The notes: a model not told the origin generated them from the sequence alone. 64,000 nucleotides of DNA from Thalassobacillus pellis (GCF_016908295.1 NZ_JAFBDO010000002.1:372001-436000), one strand, 5' to 3'; positions 8,953-19,538 are shown, counted from the stretch's first letter. Translations and numbers: made by a program.

Positions 8953-9501
8953 TTAAGGAAGATTCAGTTTATCAAGAATTCTTTTAATCGTGTCTTGGAC
9001 GTGTGGATGCCTGGATAAAACCAATGCACTTAAATATCGTTCGTAACGCGTGATTTCCTGTGCGAACCTGTCCTCATTATTTTCGTTAAGGAACTCATCA
9101 AACCTCACTACGTCATCCTGCTTTATTACAATACGGTTATTTAGTAAAGTTTCCTTATGATCTACCAGATAGTCGTAATCCTTGTTTTCTATCTTATAAT
9201 GATCTGTAATGTAAATAATGAGGAGTTCCAAAGCAACATCAAGGGTTGCTTTTTCATGATTCTCCCCCTCCCCTACTTCCTTTTTTGCAATGTGGAATGC
9301 TTGTTTTATTAGATTCTCTAAGCCTTTCAGCCAATTATCCACTGCCTTTTCCTTATGATAGTCCTCAAACACATCTCGATAATAGTCATATGCTGCTTGG
9401 AAAAGACGATGGATTTCTGCTGTCCGATTCGTTTCATCAAACAAGTCGGCCGTTTCCCAAATTTTTTTATTATCCGTTTCCACTCTTACAGATAGTGACA
9501 T
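8953..9501 (-). CDS. Hypothetical protein, 182 residues
   Basis: The family is not recognised. The protein is soluble, acidic and predicted mostly helical, with aromatic-rich helices (YDYYRDVFEDYHKEK about 53-67; LLIIYITDHY about 113-122) and no signal peptide or membrane segment. GGAGG lies 6 bp before the ATG, so it is probably expressed. It converges on the XRE regulator and lies downstream of mutL beyond a terminator. Base composition does not stand out from neighbours. Function unknown. Confidence 0.75.
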   Translation of the reverse strand: MSLSVRVETDNKKIWETADLFDETNRTAEIHRLFQAAYDYYRDVFEDYHKEKAVDNWLKGLENLIKQAFHIAKKEVGEGENHEKATLDVALELLIIYITDHYKIENKDYDYLVDHKETLLNNRIVIKQDDVVRFDEFLNENNEDRFAQEITRYERYLSALVLSRHPHVQDTIKRILDKLNLP

Positions 9502-9528
9502 CGTAATCCTCCAATTCCTTACAAATTT

Positions 9529-9569
9529 AAAAAGCTGAAGGGCAGCCCTCCGCCTCCTTCAGCCTTTTT
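9529..9569 (-). terminator. Intrinsic terminator after mutL
   Basis: GCTGAAGG (9534-9541) pairs with CCTTCAGC (9556-9563), with A/T-rich flanks. It lies just after the mutL stop and before the 182-residue gene. Confidence 0.8.
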
Positions 9570-9573
9570 CTGA

Positions 9574-11457
9574 TCACATTACCCGCTTGAACATTTTTTC
9601 CATATCGTAGTCAGAAAAATGAACGATGATCGGCCGTCCATGGGGACAAGTGAACGGATCGGTCGACCTCCTTAAATCATCTAATAAATGTTTCATATCT
9701 TCATGATTTAAATAATGGTTCGCTTTGATAGATCGTTTACAAGACATCAATATAGCGGCTTCTTCTCTTATTTTCTTAATATCAATCTTGTTCTCATGCA
9801 TGATTTGCTCTACCATATCATCAATAACTGCTTCTTCCTGCCCTTCAGGAAACCAGCTCGGATGGTTTCTAATAATGAAAGAAGTGTCTCCGAAGGGTTC
9901 GAAAAAGATACCAACTTTCTTCAATTCCTCCAGGTGCTCTTCAATTCGGAGTGCTTCTTTCTTGGAAAAATCAAATGTCATTGGAACGAGGAGTTCCTGC
10001 ACCTCATTAGTTGTTTCGCCTAATTTGTCACGGAAAAATTCATACTTTATTCTCTCCTGGGCAGCATGCTGGTCTACGATGTACAATCCATTTTCGTTCT
10101 GCGCCAGAATATATGTCCCGTGAAGCTGACCAATCGGGTACAGGACAGGTACCCGGTTCCCATTCCCGTTATTGGTTTCTTGCCTGTCCTCTTTCTCCTG
10201 CGATTCATTATGATCTGTTTTTCCAACCAATGGTTCAGCTGCCATTTCCCTGACAGCTTCATCCTGCCGCTTTTGGTATTCAAAATTTTCCTCCTTGTTC
10301 CCATTATCTGTTTGCAACGAGGTTACAAACTGTTCAAAGGAGTTTTTATGCTCCAAATGGGCATCTTCTTTCTTGGTTTCCGCTTTCCTGTCTTCCATAA
10401 AATCAAACGATTTTTGGGTAGAATGTAACTTCTGTTTCTTACTCTTCCGGGAAGGTGCTTCAGGAATTAGCGACTCTTTTCTTAATTCTTTTTTTATCGA
10501 TTGTTCAATTGTATCAAACAGCTCTTTCTCTTTGCTGAACCGAACCTCCAGTTTAGCAGGATGGACATTGACATCCACAAGGATTGGATCCATCTCTATA
10601 TTAAGCACCACAAGGGGGTTTCTGCCGATAGGCAAAAGGGTATGATAACCCTTCATTATCGCTTTGTTCAAAGTGATATTACGAATATAACGTCCATTAA
10701 TAACAGTGGACATATAGTTGCGAGAAGCCCTTGTCACTTCTGGTTTTGCAATATAGCCTTCAATTGTGAAATCAAGGCTCTCTGCCTTAATAGGTATCAT
10801 TTTCCGCGCTACGCCCATCCCGTAAATCTGCGCGATTACCTGGAGAAGATCACCCCTTCCGGAAGTCTGAAAAAGCCTTTTCCCATTGTGAGAGCAGTCA
10901 AATTTCACCTCGGGATGGGACAATGCCATCCGGTTCAAAATATCCGTAATATGGCCAAGCTCAGTATGGATTGTTTTCATATATTTCAGCCTGGCGGGTG
11001 TATTAAAAAACAATTCTTCCACTGTTATTTCTGTGCCTTTTCTAGCATCGCTTTTCCCTCTTTGGAGAAGCTTTCCACCTTCTAGTTCGAGACGGGTTCC
11101 GGCCACTTGTCCTACGGAGCTCTGAATTGCCAGCCTGCTGACAGCAGCTATACTCGCCAAGGCTTCCCCCCGGAAACCGAGAGTGCGCACATGGAACAAA
11201 TCATTTTCGTCTCTTATTTTGCTGGTGGCATGGCGGAAAAATGCATGCTCACAATCCTCTTCGGTCATGCCTTCCCCATCATCGATGATCTGGATTTTCT
11301 GGAGACCGGCTTCCATCAGATCGATTTTGATCCAGCTGCTCCCGGCATCAATACTATTTTCGACCAGCTCTTTTATGACGGATGCTGGACGCTCCACCAC
11401 TTCTCCTGCAGCAATTTTATTCGCCAGTTGATCGGGCATCAATTGTATTTTCCCCAT
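9574..11457 (-). CDS. mutL: DNA mismatch repair protein MutL
   Basis: GHKL ATPase and latent endonuclease of mismatch repair. The N-terminal ATPase motifs are [16 protein letters not shown] and the [10 protein letters not shown] loop. A low-complexity linker covers about 335-435. The C-terminal domain has the endonuclease motif [12 protein letters not shown] (from 462), CPHGRP metal-binding residues and a QELLVP clamp-binding motif. The start at 11457 (MGKIQL) has a GGGAGG site and gives 627 residues, the B. subtilis length. An upstream in-frame ATG overlaps the mutS stop (ATGA) but lacks family support. Operon partner of mutS. Confidence 0.97.
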   Translation of the reverse strand: MGKIQLMPDQLANKIAAGEVVERPASVIKELVENSIDAGSSWIKIDLMEAGLQKIQIIDDGEGMTEEDCEHAFFRHATSKIRDENDLFHVRTLGFRGEALASIAAVSRLAIQSSVGQVAGTRLELEGGKLLQRGKSDARKGTEITVEELFFNTPARLKYMKTIHTELGHITDILNRMALSHPEVKFDCSHNGKRLFQTSGRGDLLQVIAQIYGMGVARKMIPIKAESLDFTIEGYIAKPEVTRASRNYMSTVINGRYIRNITLNKAIMKGYHTLLPIGRNPLVVLNIEMDPILVDVNVHPAKLEVRFSKEKELFDTIEQSIKKELRKESLIPEAPSRKSKKQKLHSTQKSFDFMEDRKAETKKEDAHLEHKNSFEQFVTSLQTDNGNKEENFEYQKRQDEAVREMAAEPLVGKTDHNESQEKEDRQETNNGNGNRVPVLYPIGQLHGTYILAQNENGLYIVDQHAAQERIKYEFFRDKLGETTNEVQELLVPMTFDFSKKEALRIEEHLEELKKVGIFFEPFGDTSFIIRNHPSWFPEGQEEAVIDDMVEQIMHENKIDIKKIREEAAILMSCKRSIKANHYLNHEDMKHLLDDLRRSTDPFTCPHGRPIIVHFSDYDMEKMFKRVM

Positions 11458-11474
11458 CGGTCTCCCTCCCTGCG

Positions 11475-14051
11475 TCATTTCTTAAGTCGTTTCTGCAATT
11501 TATACAGCTCATTCATCGCATCCATCGGAGTCATTTCCATGAGGTCTAGTTCTATAAGTTGTTTTTTCCATTCTTCATCACTGTAATTGCCTTTAAACGA
11601 TGTTTTCGTAGCAGCTGCTTCTTCTTTGAACAGTGTCAATTGCTCTTCTGCTGTTTCATATTCCTGTTTAGAATGGTCGCCGCTTTCAAACTCATGAAGA
11701 AGGTGAGTGGCCCGATCGATCAGTGTCTCAGGCAGTTCCGCCAGCCTGGCAACATGAATGCCGTAGCTTTCATCTGCAGCACCTTCCCTGATTTGGTGAA
11801 GAAAGACAACATTTCCCTGGTATTCTTCCGCTCTTACGTGTACATTCATTAATCGTTCTAACGACTGATCAAGTTCAGTCAATTCATGATAATGCGTAGA
11901 GAATAATGTTTTTGCTTTTATTTCATGATGAATATGCTCCACAATCGCCTGAGCAAGTGCCATTCCATCATATGTGCTTGTTCCCCTGCCAATTTCATCA
12001 AGCAGAATCATACTGTTTTCCGTAGCGTTTGTTAAGGCATGCTTTGCTTCCAGCATTTCCACCATAAAGGTACTTTGACCAGAAACAAGATCATCTGCAG
12101 CACCAATCCGGGTGAATATTTGGTCAAAAATCGGCAAATTTGCTTCCTTACATGGGACATAGCAGCCAATTTGTGCCATGATGGAGGTTAAAGCAAGCTG
12201 GCGCATATACGTGCTTTTCCCTGACATGTTTGGTCCGGTTATGACTAGGACGTCAGTGTGATCATCCATATACACATCATTAGGGACAAACGTAGATTCC
12301 TTCATTACTTTTTCAACAACTGGATGCCGTCCGTCTTTAATATCTATCAGACGTTCCGTATTAAAGGAAGGACGTGTGTAGCCATTCTTCTCGGATATGG
12401 ATGCAAACCCTTGCAGTACATCTATTTCACTGATTTGTTCAGCCAGTAATTGAAGCTTTTTAATGTAAGCTTTGGCTTTTTCACGCAGACTCAAAAACAA
12501 TTCATATTCCAGCTCGACACTTTTTTCTTGAGCTTCCAGGATTAATGTTTCTTTTTCTTTTAGCTCCGGAGTGATATAACGTTCCGCATTGGTAAGCGTC
12601 TGCTTACGTTCATATTTTCCCTCTGGCAGCAGGTGCAGATTTGCTTTTGTTACTTCGATATAATAGCCAAATACACGATTATATCCCACTTTCAGGGATT
12701 TGATTTTCGTCTCTTCCCGTTCTTTTCGCTCCAGTTCAGCAATCCATTGCTTGCCATTTCTCGCAGCATCCCGGTATTTATCAAGCTTTGCATCAAAGCC
12801 ATCTTTAATGATTCCGCCTTCCTTCAACGTTACAGGCGGATCTTCATGCAGGCTTTCATCAAGCAGCTCAAACAATTCCGGCAGCGAATCAATTCCTTTT
12901 TGAAGTTCATTGATTTCCTCATTTTCAAACCGTTCCAGTAATTGCACAATTTCGGGTATGTTTGCAAGCGATTGCTTTAATTGAATTAAATCCCTTGCAT
13001 TCACATTGCCAAAGGAAACTCTACCGGATAATCGTTCCAAATCATACACCGACTTTAACTGCTCCCGTAGTTCCTCCCGTTCAAAATAATTATCTAAAAA
13101 CCCCGACAGTTGTGCATGGCGCTTTTCGATTGCCTCTTTTTGCAATAGCGGCCTTTCCAGCCATTTTTTCAACATCCGGGCGCCCATGGAAGTTATCGTA
13201 TCATCTATTACCCAGAGCAGACTGCCGGCTTTTCCTTGCTTTCGAATCGTTTCCATCAGCTCCAGGTTCCGCTTCGAATACATGTCCAACGACATAAATG
13301 TATTCAGCTCAATGGTTTCCACTGGCCGTAAATGATCAAGCGACCTTTTCTGGGTGTGTCGGATATAATTGAGCAGCCGTCCAAAGCCTTCTATGTATTT
13401 CTGTTGATTAATGTTAAGGAAAAGGTGGTCAAAGGCAGGATCGACTTTCGTATCATCCTGAAACGAAATTGTGTAATTTAAACGCTGCTGAAGTTCTTCC
13501 TGATACTTTTCAGGCAGTGAACTGGCAACAACCACTTCCTTGACCGGACGGTTATATAATTCACTGACTACGGATCCCCAGCCTTCTCGGATCAGTGCAA
13601 TGGTGTTTTCCCCGGTAGTCAGGTCATTATAAGCAACTGTAAAACTGCCGTCATCAAAGGTTGTAATACTCGCCAGGTAATTGTTTTCTTTATCATCAAG
13701 CATGTTTCCTTCCATTACCGTACCTGGCGTAATCAGTTGGACGACTTCCCGCTTTACTACACCTTTTGCTGCTTTAGGATCCTCTACCTGTTCACAAATA
13801 GCCACTTTATAACCTTTTTCGATCAAGCTTTTAATGTAATTAGCTGCTGAATGATATGGAACCCCGCACATGGGAATACGCTCATCCCCCCCGTCCCGGC
13901 TTGTGAGAGTGATTTCCAGTTCTCTTGAAGCTTTTAACGCATCATCGAAAAACATTTCATAAAAATCACCGAGACGAAAAAATAAAAAGGCATCCTTATG
14001 CTGTGCCTTTATCGATAAGTACTGCTGCATCATTGGTGTATATTTTGCCAT
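11475..14051 (-). CDS. mutS: DNA mismatch recognition protein MutS
   Basis: An 858-residue MutS, the exact B. subtilis length. The N-terminal mismatch-binding motif is RLGDFYEMF with the conserved Phe-x-Glu. The C-terminal ABC-type ATPase has Walker [10 protein letters not shown] and the [12 protein letters not shown] Walker B/signature region. QLTLF near the C-terminus resembles a beta-clamp-binding motif. It recognises mispairs and recruits MutL. Its stop codon is 18 bp from the preferred mutL start, so the two are co-transcribed. Confidence 0.98.
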   Translation of the reverse strand: MAKYTPMMQQYLSIKAQHKDAFLFFRLGDFYEMFFDDALKASRELEITLTSRDGGDERIPMCGVPYHSAANYIKSLIEKGYKVAICEQVEDPKAAKGVVKREVVQLITPGTVMEGNMLDDKENNYLASITTFDDGSFTVAYNDLTTGENTIALIREGWGSVVSELYNRPVKEVVVASSLPEKYQEELQQRLNYTISFQDDTKVDPAFDHLFLNINQQKYIEGFGRLLNYIRHTQKRSLDHLRPVETIELNTFMSLDMYSKRNLELMETIRKQGKAGSLLWVIDDTITSMGARMLKKWLERPLLQKEAIEKRHAQLSGFLDNYFEREELREQLKSVYDLERLSGRVSFGNVNARDLIQLKQSLANIPEIVQLLERFENEEINELQKGIDSLPELFELLDESLHEDPPVTLKEGGIIKDGFDAKLDKYRDAARNGKQWIAELERKEREETKIKSLKVGYNRVFGYYIEVTKANLHLLPEGKYERKQTLTNAERYITPELKEKETLILEAQEKSVELEYELFLSLREKAKAYIKKLQLLAEQISEIDVLQGFASISEKNGYTRPSFNTERLIDIKDGRHPVVEKVMKESTFVPNDVYMDDHTDVLVITGPNMSGKSTYMRQLALTSIMAQIGCYVPCKEANLPIFDQIFTRIGAADDLVSGQSTFMVEMLEAKHALTNATENSMILLDEIGRGTSTYDGMALAQAIVEHIHHEIKAKTLFSTHYHELTELDQSLERLMNVHVRAEEYQGNVVFLHQIREGAADESYGIHVARLAELPETLIDRATHLLHEFESGDHSKQEYETAEEQLTLFKEEAAATKTSFKGNYSDEEWKKQLIELDLMEMTPMDAMNELYKLQKRLKK

Positions 14052-14131
14052 TAAAGATCCCCCAAAACGTACATATTTTCGCTAGCATCATTATAGCACA
14101 GATAGAAAATGGGGTTGAATTAAGAAGAAAT

Positions 14132-14170
14132 AAAAAAATAACCCTCGCAGCAAAAGCAAGGATTATTTGA
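14132..14170 (-). terminator. Possible weak terminator after cotE
   Basis: AAATAA, CCT and GC pair with GC, AGG and TTATTT, interrupted by two C-A mismatches, around an A-rich loop. It sits between cotE and mutS. The stem is imperfect, so read-through is likely. Confidence 0.4.
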
Positions 14171-14176
14171 TAAACG

Positions 14177-14740
14177 TTATTCTTCTTCCTTCCTTCCAAG
14201 GAAATCAGGATTGATTTCTGAAAAGTCCTCATCGGAGAGATCCCCGAAGTCAAAATCATCATCATCGCAGACACAGCCGTCAGGGTTTACCTTGACACAC
14301 AGCTTTGTTTCTCCAATGACATCTACAAAAAATTCTCTCTCTACTTCCACGGCAATCTTCTGGCCATTGCTGGTGATATTGCATTCCAAACAGTTTGGTT
14401 GCTGTGACACCCTTGCAATCACTTCAAGATCGTCATTGATACAGTTTTCATCCTTGATGTACAGGGGCACATGATCACAGTAGTTGACCCGTTCTGTCAC
14501 CACTTCTGTCTTGGTATTATCGTTATATGAATACCAGACATTCGCGTCATAGCTGCCCGTCACTTCCACGTGATCCCCTTTTTTCTTGGCGTGATAAATA
14601 TGATTGATCACCCAACAACCGAGAATGCTAGATGGACGATGGGACGGAGAAATGATGTGAGTTGATTGCGTGAATTTTTTCCCTTTTCCACAAACAGCCT
14701 TCGTGATGATTTCACGGTACTCTTGGTCAAAGAATGACAT
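14177..14740 (-). CDS. cotE: Outer spore coat morphogenetic protein CotE
   Basis: A 187-residue protein matching CotE in length and character: [16 protein letters not shown] at the N-terminus, a central [15 protein letters not shown] segment, and a strongly acidic C-terminal tail ([15 protein letters not shown]). CotE directs assembly of the outer coat around the forespore from the mother cell. SigE-like and SigK-like promoters lie upstream, as known for B. subtilis cotE P1 and P2. It sits between ricA and mutS, the conserved order. Confidence 0.96.
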   Translation of the reverse strand: MSFFDQEYREIITKAVCGKGKKFTQSTHIISPSHRPSSILGCWVINHIYHAKKKGDHVEVTGSYDANVWYSYNDNTKTEVVTERVNYCDHVPLYIKDENCINDDLEVIARVSQQPNCLECNITSNGQKIAVEVEREFFVDVIGETKLCVKVNPDGCVCDDDDFDFGDLSDEDFSEINPDFLGRKEEE

Positions 14741-14771
14741 CTCACCTAAAACCTCCCTTTGTCATACACAA

Positions 14772-14780
14772 CATCCTATG
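14772..14780 (-). promoter_or_regulatory. SigK-type -10 before cotE (P2-like)
   Basis: Minus-strand CATAGGATG fits CATANNNTA except the last base. An AC dinucleotide lies 17 bp upstream. Position, 32 bp before the ATG, suits a late mother-cell promoter like the known cotE P2. Confidence 0.55.
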
Positions 14781-14826
14781 CTTGAATTGGGCGAAATGTG
14801 CACATGCCGTTTTGATCAAGCAGAAT

Positions 14827-14855
14827 ATTGTATAAGGTTTTAGTTCATTCTATGC
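14827..14855 (-). promoter_or_regulatory. SigE-type promoter before cotE (P1-like)
   Basis: The -10 TATACAAT (14827-14834) matches 7 of 8 positions of CATACANT. The -35 GCATAGA (14849-14855) matches the KMATA core. The 14-bp spacer is correct for SigE. Confidence 0.6.
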
Positions 14856-14877
14856 AAGAGCCCAGACAATTGTACGT

Positions 14878-14920
14878 AAAAAAGCCATTGAAGGTATTTT
14901 TCCCTTTCAACGGCTTTTTT
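14878..14920 (-). terminator. Intrinsic terminator after ricA
   Basis: AAAAAAGCC, one mismatch, TTGAA pairs with TTCAA and GGCTTTTTT. Long A and T runs flank the stem. It separates miaB-ricA from the cotE promoters. Confidence 0.88.
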
Positions 14921-14923
14921 CTA

Positions 14924-15349
14924 TCAATGCCCGCAGGCACTATTATTCACTTTTGAACCGGTTTCTCCCTTTAGAACATCTCCACCTGTCGAGCGGATGA
15001 CTTCGTTGGAAACCTCACGAGCAATCGTAGTAGTTACCATTTGCAGGATATCGTTGATGATTGTTTGTGAATGCTTGAATTCTTCAACGATTGGAATAGA
15101 ATCCAGTTCATCCTGAACCCTGTCAATTTCTTTTTCTACCTTTTGTAATGCTTCTGTTTTACCATAAGCCTGGAAATTGACTGCTTGCTTTTGCAATGCT
15201 TTAATACGAGAAATATATTCTTGAACTTTCTTATTCTCATTGATTTTTGCTTCAATTTGTTTAAAACGATCGATTTCTTCGATATTTGCCATCATTTTCG
15301 CGAGTTTTTCAGCTTCCTCAACCACTTGCTGACGTGTATACTCTGCCAT
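14924..15349 (-). CDS. ricA: RicA (YmcA), RicAFT complex subunit
   Basis: A 141-residue helical protein of the YlbF/YmcA family (MAEYTRQQVVEEAEKLAKMM at the N-terminus) ending in ACGH. With RicF (YlbF) and RicT (YaaT) it forms an Fe-S-containing complex in B. subtilis that stimulates RNase Y-dependent mRNA processing and affects sporulation, competence and biofilm phosphorelay. The C-terminal Cys fits the iron-sulfur role. The start directly abuts the miaB stop, so the two are translationally linked. rny is also in this window. Confidence 0.93.
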   Translation of the reverse strand: MAEYTRQQVVEEAEKLAKMMANIEEIDRFKQIEAKINENKKVQEYISRIKALQKQAVNFQAYGKTEALQKVEKEIDRVQDELDSIPIVEEFKHSQTIINDILQMVTTTIAREVSNEVIRSTGGDVLKGETGSKVNNSACGH

Positions 15350-16924
15350 TTAATTCACCTCTGCTGCTTCTTCGACCATTTCTCCATCTAAGGACCAGGT
15401 CTTAGCATTATTAATTTTCACTTTAACAATCTGTCCAATCGCTGATTTAGGACCCTTGAAATTGACGAGTTTATTTCTCTTTGTATAACCAGCTAATACA
15501 TCTGGATTTTTCTTGCTTTCTCCTTCAACAAGGACATCGACAATTTCACCATCGTATTTTTCCATTGCTTCAGCAGACTGTTTATTCACTAGTTCATTCA
15601 ATCGCTGCAATCGTTCTTTTTTCACTTCCATCGGAATATTATCTTTCATTCTCGCTGCAGGAGTCCCCTCCCGTGGTGAATAAATGAAGGTATATGCTGC
15701 TTCAAATCCTACTTCTTCCACCAAAGACAGCGTTTCTTCGAATTGTTCATCCGTTTCATTCGGGAAACCAACGATGATATCAGTCGTCAACGTTGCATTC
15801 GGCATCGCTGATCTAATTTTATCGACAAGCTCCAAGTAACTTTCACGCGTATATTTACGGGCCATGATTTTCAGCACACTGGAGCTGCCAGACTGGACCG
15901 GCAAGTGAATATGATCAAGTAGGTTTCCGCCTTTAGCCAGTACTTCAATCAGGCGGTCATCAAAGTCACGGGGGTGGGAGGTAGTGAACCGTACCCTAGG
16001 AATATCAATTTTATGAATCTCGTTCATCAAATCACCAAGCCCATACTCCATGTCCAGATCTTTACCATACGCATTGACATTTTGACCAAGCAAGGTGATT
16101 TCTTTGTATCCTTGTGCTGCCAGGTGGCGGACTTCCTGAATGATATCCTGTGGAAGCCTGCTCCTTTCTTTCCCTCTCGTGTATGGAACAATACAGTAGG
16201 TACAGAATTTATCACAGCCGTACATGATATTGACCCAGGCTTTGATTTTACCTTTTCTTGAACGCGGCAGGTTTTCGATAATGTCTCCTTCTTTAGACCA
16301 AACCTCGACAACCATTTCTTTCCCATACATCGCTTCCTTTACCAATTGTGGTAAACGATGTATATTGTGCGTTCCGAAAATAAGATCGATGAAATGATGT
16401 TTTTTCAAGATGCGGTTAACAACAGATTCCTCTTGGGACATGCAACCACACACACCGATGATCAGATCGGGGTTTTCCGTTTTCAATGGCTTCAGATGCC
16501 CAATTTCTCCGAATACTTTATTTTCGGCATTCTCGCGGATGGCACATGTATTTAATAGGATGATATCTGCTTCCTTCGTATCGTCAGTTGCAACATATCC
16601 CATCTCTTCCAGCATACCGGCCATTACTTCCGTGTCATGTTCATTCATCTGACAGCCGTAGGTGCGAATCATGAATTTCTTGCCTTTTCCTAAACCAGCC
16701 ATTTCCTCCGGTATCGTAAAGTCATAATGAACTTGTACTTCTTCCTTACCACGCTTTTTGGCATCTTTTAAGGATGGAGGCTGATAGCTTGTTTCAAAGT
16801 ACTTAATAAAATCTTCACTTTTTTTATTTTTAATCCGGTGAAGGTTATCCTGGTCGGATTTTACGTCCGCTGAATCAGCCTCTCGGATTTGGCTCATTTC
16901 TTTACGCTGTTGCTCGTTCATCAA
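15350..16924 (-). CDS. miaB: tRNA-2-methylthio-N6-dimethylallyladenosine synthase
   Basis: Radical SAM methylthiotransferase that thiomethylates the i6A37 made by MiaA. The UPF0004 domain cluster uses Cys 91 (YGCQMN), 127 (NTCAIR) and 161 (CGCM). The radical SAM triad is Cys 237, 241 and 244 (GCDKFCTYC). A C-terminal TRAM domain follows. The 524 residues include a basic N-terminal extension of about 80 residues, as in other Bacillus MiaB proteins. It is upstream of and contiguous with ricA. Confidence 0.97.
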   Translation of the reverse strand: MMNEQQRKEMSQIREADSADVKSDQDNLHRIKNKKSEDFIKYFETSYQPPSLKDAKKRGKEEVQVHYDFTIPEEMAGLGKGKKFMIRTYGCQMNEHDTEVMAGMLEEMGYVATDDTKEADIILLNTCAIRENAENKVFGEIGHLKPLKTENPDLIIGVCGCMSQEESVVNRILKKHHFIDLIFGTHNIHRLPQLVKEAMYGKEMVVEVWSKEGDIIENLPRSRKGKIKAWVNIMYGCDKFCTYCIVPYTRGKERSRLPQDIIQEVRHLAAQGYKEITLLGQNVNAYGKDLDMEYGLGDLMNEIHKIDIPRVRFTTSHPRDFDDRLIEVLAKGGNLLDHIHLPVQSGSSSVLKIMARKYTRESYLELVDKIRSAMPNATLTTDIIVGFPNETDEQFEETLSLVEEVGFEAAYTFIYSPREGTPAARMKDNIPMEVKKERLQRLNELVNKQSAEAMEKYDGEIVDVLVEGESKKNPDVLAGYTKRNKLVNFKGPKSAIGQIVKVKINNAKTWSLDGEMVEEAAEVN

Positions 16925-16959
16925 CAGGGCTCCTTTCCTATTGCATATCTAACTACAAT

Positions 16960-16988
16960 ATTATATCAATATTTGCACTAAAAATTAA
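16960..16988 (-). promoter_or_regulatory. Candidate miaB promoter
   Basis: Perfect TATAAT at 16960-16965 with TTAATT at 16983-16988 and a 17-bp spacer, 36 bp before the start. The -35 is weak. Confidence 0.5.
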
Positions 16989-16996
16989 GTGGGCAA

Positions 16997-17030
16997 AAAG
17001 AAATGGCCGACCTTAAAGTCAGGTCAGCCA
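16997..17030 (-). terminator. Intrinsic terminator after kbl
   Basis: TGGCCGACCT pairs with AGGTCAGCCA (one mismatch), followed on the minus strand by TTTCTTTTT. It ends the tdh-kbl unit. Confidence 0.8.
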
Positions 17031-17037
17031 AATAAGC

Positions 17038-18213
17038 TTAAATGATATTCAATTTTTTACCCGCCCGTTCAAAAGCGTCAAGAGCTTCCTGAAGTTCTTC
17101 CTGGGAATGTTCAGCAGTCACAATGGTACGGACTCTTCCTTTTCCTTTTTGGACTGTCGGGAAAACAATTCCTTGAGCAAATACGCCTTCATTGAATAGC
17201 TCATCGGAAAACTGATGTGTTTTTGAATCATCCCCAACCATAACAGGAGTTACCGGCGTTTCGCTGATCCCCGTATCAAAGCCGAGATTCTTCAAGCCAT
17301 CCTTGAAGAACTTCGTGTTATCCCACAGTTTCTGAATAAGTTCAGGTTCCTCCAGAAGAACATCGATGGCTGCATCACATGCCGCTGTTACTGCCGGTGG
17401 ATGGGAAGTACTGAAAAGGAATGGGCGCCCTTTATGGATCAGATATTCCTTTAAAGTCTGGCTGCTTGCTACATAACCGCCAAGCACACCGATTGCCTTA
17501 CTTAATGTTCCGACCTGGATATGGACGCGGCCATCCAGTCCAAAATGATTGACCGTTCCACGGCCGTTTTTGCCAAGCACACCGCTTGCGTGTGCGTCAT
17601 CGACCATTACAAGTGCATCATATTTTTCGGCGAGTTCAACAATTTCAGGAAGTGGAGCGATATTTCCGTCCATGGAAAAGACACCATCCGTGACGACAAG
17701 TTTCGTCCGGTAATCACCTGATTCCTTCAGCTTCTCTTCCAGTGATTTCATATCGACATGCTTATAAATTTTTCTTCCTGCTTTCGTAAGACGTATTCCA
17801 TCAATAATGGAAGCATGGTTCAACTCATCGGAGATTACCACATCTTTATCAGTCAATATAGATGATAGAACACCCTGGTTTGTAGTAAAACCGGATTGGA
17901 ATACCAGTGCCGCTTCTGTATGCTTAAATTTGGCAAGCTTCCGTTCGTATTCCTGGTGCATTTGCAATGTGCCCGCAATAGTCCTGACAGATCCTGTACC
18001 AACACCGTATTCTCTGTTGGCTTTTTCGGCAGCTTCCTTCATTTTTGGATGGGATGTAAGTCCGAGGTAGTTATTTGAGGATAACTGGATCACTTCCTTA
18101 CCTTTAATGGTCACTCGGGATCCTTGAGCTGATTCTAGGGGAATCAATTCACGAAATGTCCCCTGGTCTTTCATTTCATCCAATTCTTTTTGTAAGTATT
18201 CAAATCCTTTCAT
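17038..18213 (-). CDS. kbl: Glycine C-acetyltransferase (2-amino-3-ketobutyrate CoA ligase)
   Basis: A 391-residue PLP enzyme of the alpha-oxoamine synthase family that cleaves 2-amino-3-oxobutyrate with CoA to glycine and acetyl-CoA. Visible motifs are [12 protein letters not shown] near the N-terminus, [10 protein letters not shown], and the PLP-lysine motif [12 protein letters not shown]. It follows tdh, whose product is its unstable substrate, so the pair forms the threonine-to-glycine route. An intercistronic hairpin separates the two genes. Confidence 0.96.
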   Translation of the reverse strand: MKGFEYLQKELDEMKDQGTFRELIPLESAQGSRVTIKGKEVIQLSSNNYLGLTSHPKMKEAAEKANREYGVGTGSVRTIAGTLQMHQEYERKLAKFKHTEAALVFQSGFTTNQGVLSSILTDKDVVISDELNHASIIDGIRLTKAGRKIYKHVDMKSLEEKLKESGDYRTKLVVTDGVFSMDGNIAPLPEIVELAEKYDALVMVDDAHASGVLGKNGRGTVNHFGLDGRVHIQVGTLSKAIGVLGGYVASSQTLKEYLIHKGRPFLFSTSHPPAVTAACDAAIDVLLEEPELIQKLWDNTKFFKDGLKNLGFDTGISETPVTPVMVGDDSKTHQFSDELFNEGVFAQGIVFPTVQKGKGRVRTIVTAEHSQEELQEALDAFERAGKKLNII

Positions 18214-18249
18214 ACTTCCGCCTCCTTATTTACTAATTTTAAGTATTAG

Positions 18250-18278
18250 ATCGACAGCCAAGGTTTCTGGCTGTCGAT
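18250..18278 (-). other. Intercistronic hairpin between tdh and kbl
   Basis: An 11-bp perfect stem (ATCGACAGCCA and complement) with a 7-nt loop. There is no T run on the minus strand, so it looks more like an mRNA-stability or processing element than a terminator. Confidence 0.55.
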
Positions 18279-18380
18279 TCCTCCTACAGTTAGTTTCCCA
18301 TAAACCTTTTATTTTTAACAAAAAACATTGGTAAGCCTTTAAATGGAAAGAAAGAGCAGACTTCCCAATCTTCCAATCGT

Positions 18381-19421
18381 TTATGGCTTCAATACTACTT
18401 TCCCACACTTTCCTTCGTTCATCAATTGGAATCCTTTTTCGAAATCCTCTAAAGGCAGATGGTGGGTAATCATCGGTGTTAAGTCTACCTGGTTTGAGTT
18501 TAACAGACGGGAAACCTGCTGCCAGGTTTCATACATTTTTCTTCCCGTGATCCCTTGCACTTCAATTCCTTTAAAAACAATATCATTTGTGATATCAACT
18601 TTTACCGGTTTAGTAGGCAGACTTAAGATGGACATTCTTCCGCCATTGGTAATCATTTTAAAGCCCTGATCAATTGCAGCAGGGTGGCCGCTCATTTCAC
18701 AAACCACATCCACGCCATGACCGGATGTAAGGGATTTTGCTGTTTTAACTGGATCTTCTTCTCCGGAATTGACTAGAGTGGTCGCTCCCATCTGCTCTGC
18801 TAATCCAAGGCGGTAATTGTTCAAATCAAAGGCAAGAACCTGGGAGGCGCCTGCTGCTTTGGCTACTCCAACCGCCATTAGGCCGATAGGTCCGCATCCA
18901 ATGATTGCAACAGACTTTCCAGCAACCTCTCCATTCAACACCGTATGGACGGCATTCCCCATCGGCTCCTGGACAGACGCAATATCACTCGGCATATTTT
19001 CAGGGTTTTTCCAAATGTTCTGTGCTGGCAATGCAACGTATTCTGCGAAGCATCCTTGTGTATCAACACCGATTATTTTTGTATTCTCACAAATATGGAA
19101 TTTACCTGTAAGGCATTGTGGGCAATGACCACACACTAAATGTGTTTCAGCGCTTACATAGTCACCAGGAACAATCGTATTTACTTTATCTCCTACTTCG
19201 ACTACTTCCCCGGAAAATTCATGTCCAAATACGTAGGGAGGATGTACTCGGCTTGCTGACCATTCATCCCAGTTATATATATGGACATCCGTACCACAAA
19301 TTGAAGTCGCTTTCACTTTTATCAATACTTCATTTTCTTTTACATCCGGTATAGGTACTTCCTGCAATTCCGCTCCAACTCCACGTTGGTGTTTAACGAT
19401 CGCTTTCATAGTTCCACTCAC
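18381..19421 (-). CDS. tdh: L-threonine 3-dehydrogenase
   Basis: Zinc-dependent medium-chain dehydrogenase oxidising threonine to 2-amino-3-oxobutyrate with NAD. Catalytic-zinc motifs are SICGTDVH and GHEFSG. The structural zinc cysteines are in CGHCPQC, and the nucleotide-binding GCGPIGLMAVG follows. The GTG at 19421 (VSGTMKAIVK) is chosen because AAGGAG lies 8 nt upstream, giving 346 residues, against 347 in B. subtilis. The longer in-frame extension lacks a ribosome-binding site. Confidence 0.96.
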   Translation of the reverse strand: MSGTMKAIVKHQRGVGAELQEVPIPDVKENEVLIKVKATSICGTDVHIYNWDEWSASRVHPPYVFGHEFSGEVVEVGDKVNTIVPGDYVSAETHLVCGHCPQCLTGKFHICENTKIIGVDTQGCFAEYVALPAQNIWKNPENMPSDIASVQEPMGNAVHTVLNGEVAGKSVAIIGCGPIGLMAVGVAKAAGASQVLAFDLNNYRLGLAEQMGATTLVNSGEEDPVKTAKSLTSGHGVDVVCEMSGHPAAIDQGFKMITNGGRMSILSLPTKPVKVDITNDIVFKGIEVQGITGRKMYETWQQVSRLLNSNQVDLTPMITHHLPLEDFEKGFQLMNEGKCGKVVLKP

Positions 19422-19450
19422 AACGAACACTCCTTTATTGACGAATCTAG

Positions 19451-19466
19451 TAGAAAACGTTTCTAC
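19451..19466. promoter_or_regulatory. cre-like site downstream of the tdh promoter
   Basis: The sequence around AAAACGTTT matches the catabolite-responsive element plan at most positions, including the central AANCG. It departs at the flanking TG and CA. It lies just after the promoter -10, a roadblock position. Tentative. Confidence 0.35.
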
Positions 19467-19471
19467 CAACT

Positions 19472-19499
19472 ATTCTAACATGCTATCAAATAATTTCAA
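19472..19499 (-). promoter_or_regulatory. tdh promoter (SigA, extended -10)
   Basis: TTGAAA at 19494-19499 and TAGAAT at 19472-19477 with a 16-bp spacer and a TGT extended -10. Confidence 0.65.
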
Positions 19500-19538
19500 A
19501 AGCGTCTGTGTTTATGAGATGGACAATTGACTACTGAA

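Noticed and set aside
10501-11085. 194-codon plus-strand frame inside mutL
   Set aside because: Antisense shadow of a well-conserved gene, without ribosome-binding site or recognisable protein.
11458-11478. mutL start at the ATG overlapping the mutS stop
   Set aside because: It would add seven residues not seen in the family and place the GGGAGG site inside the gene. The ATG at 11457 fits family start and length.
18226-18408. 60-codon minus-strand frame between tdh and kbl
   Set aside because: It overlaps the tdh end and the intercistronic hairpin. No coding signal.
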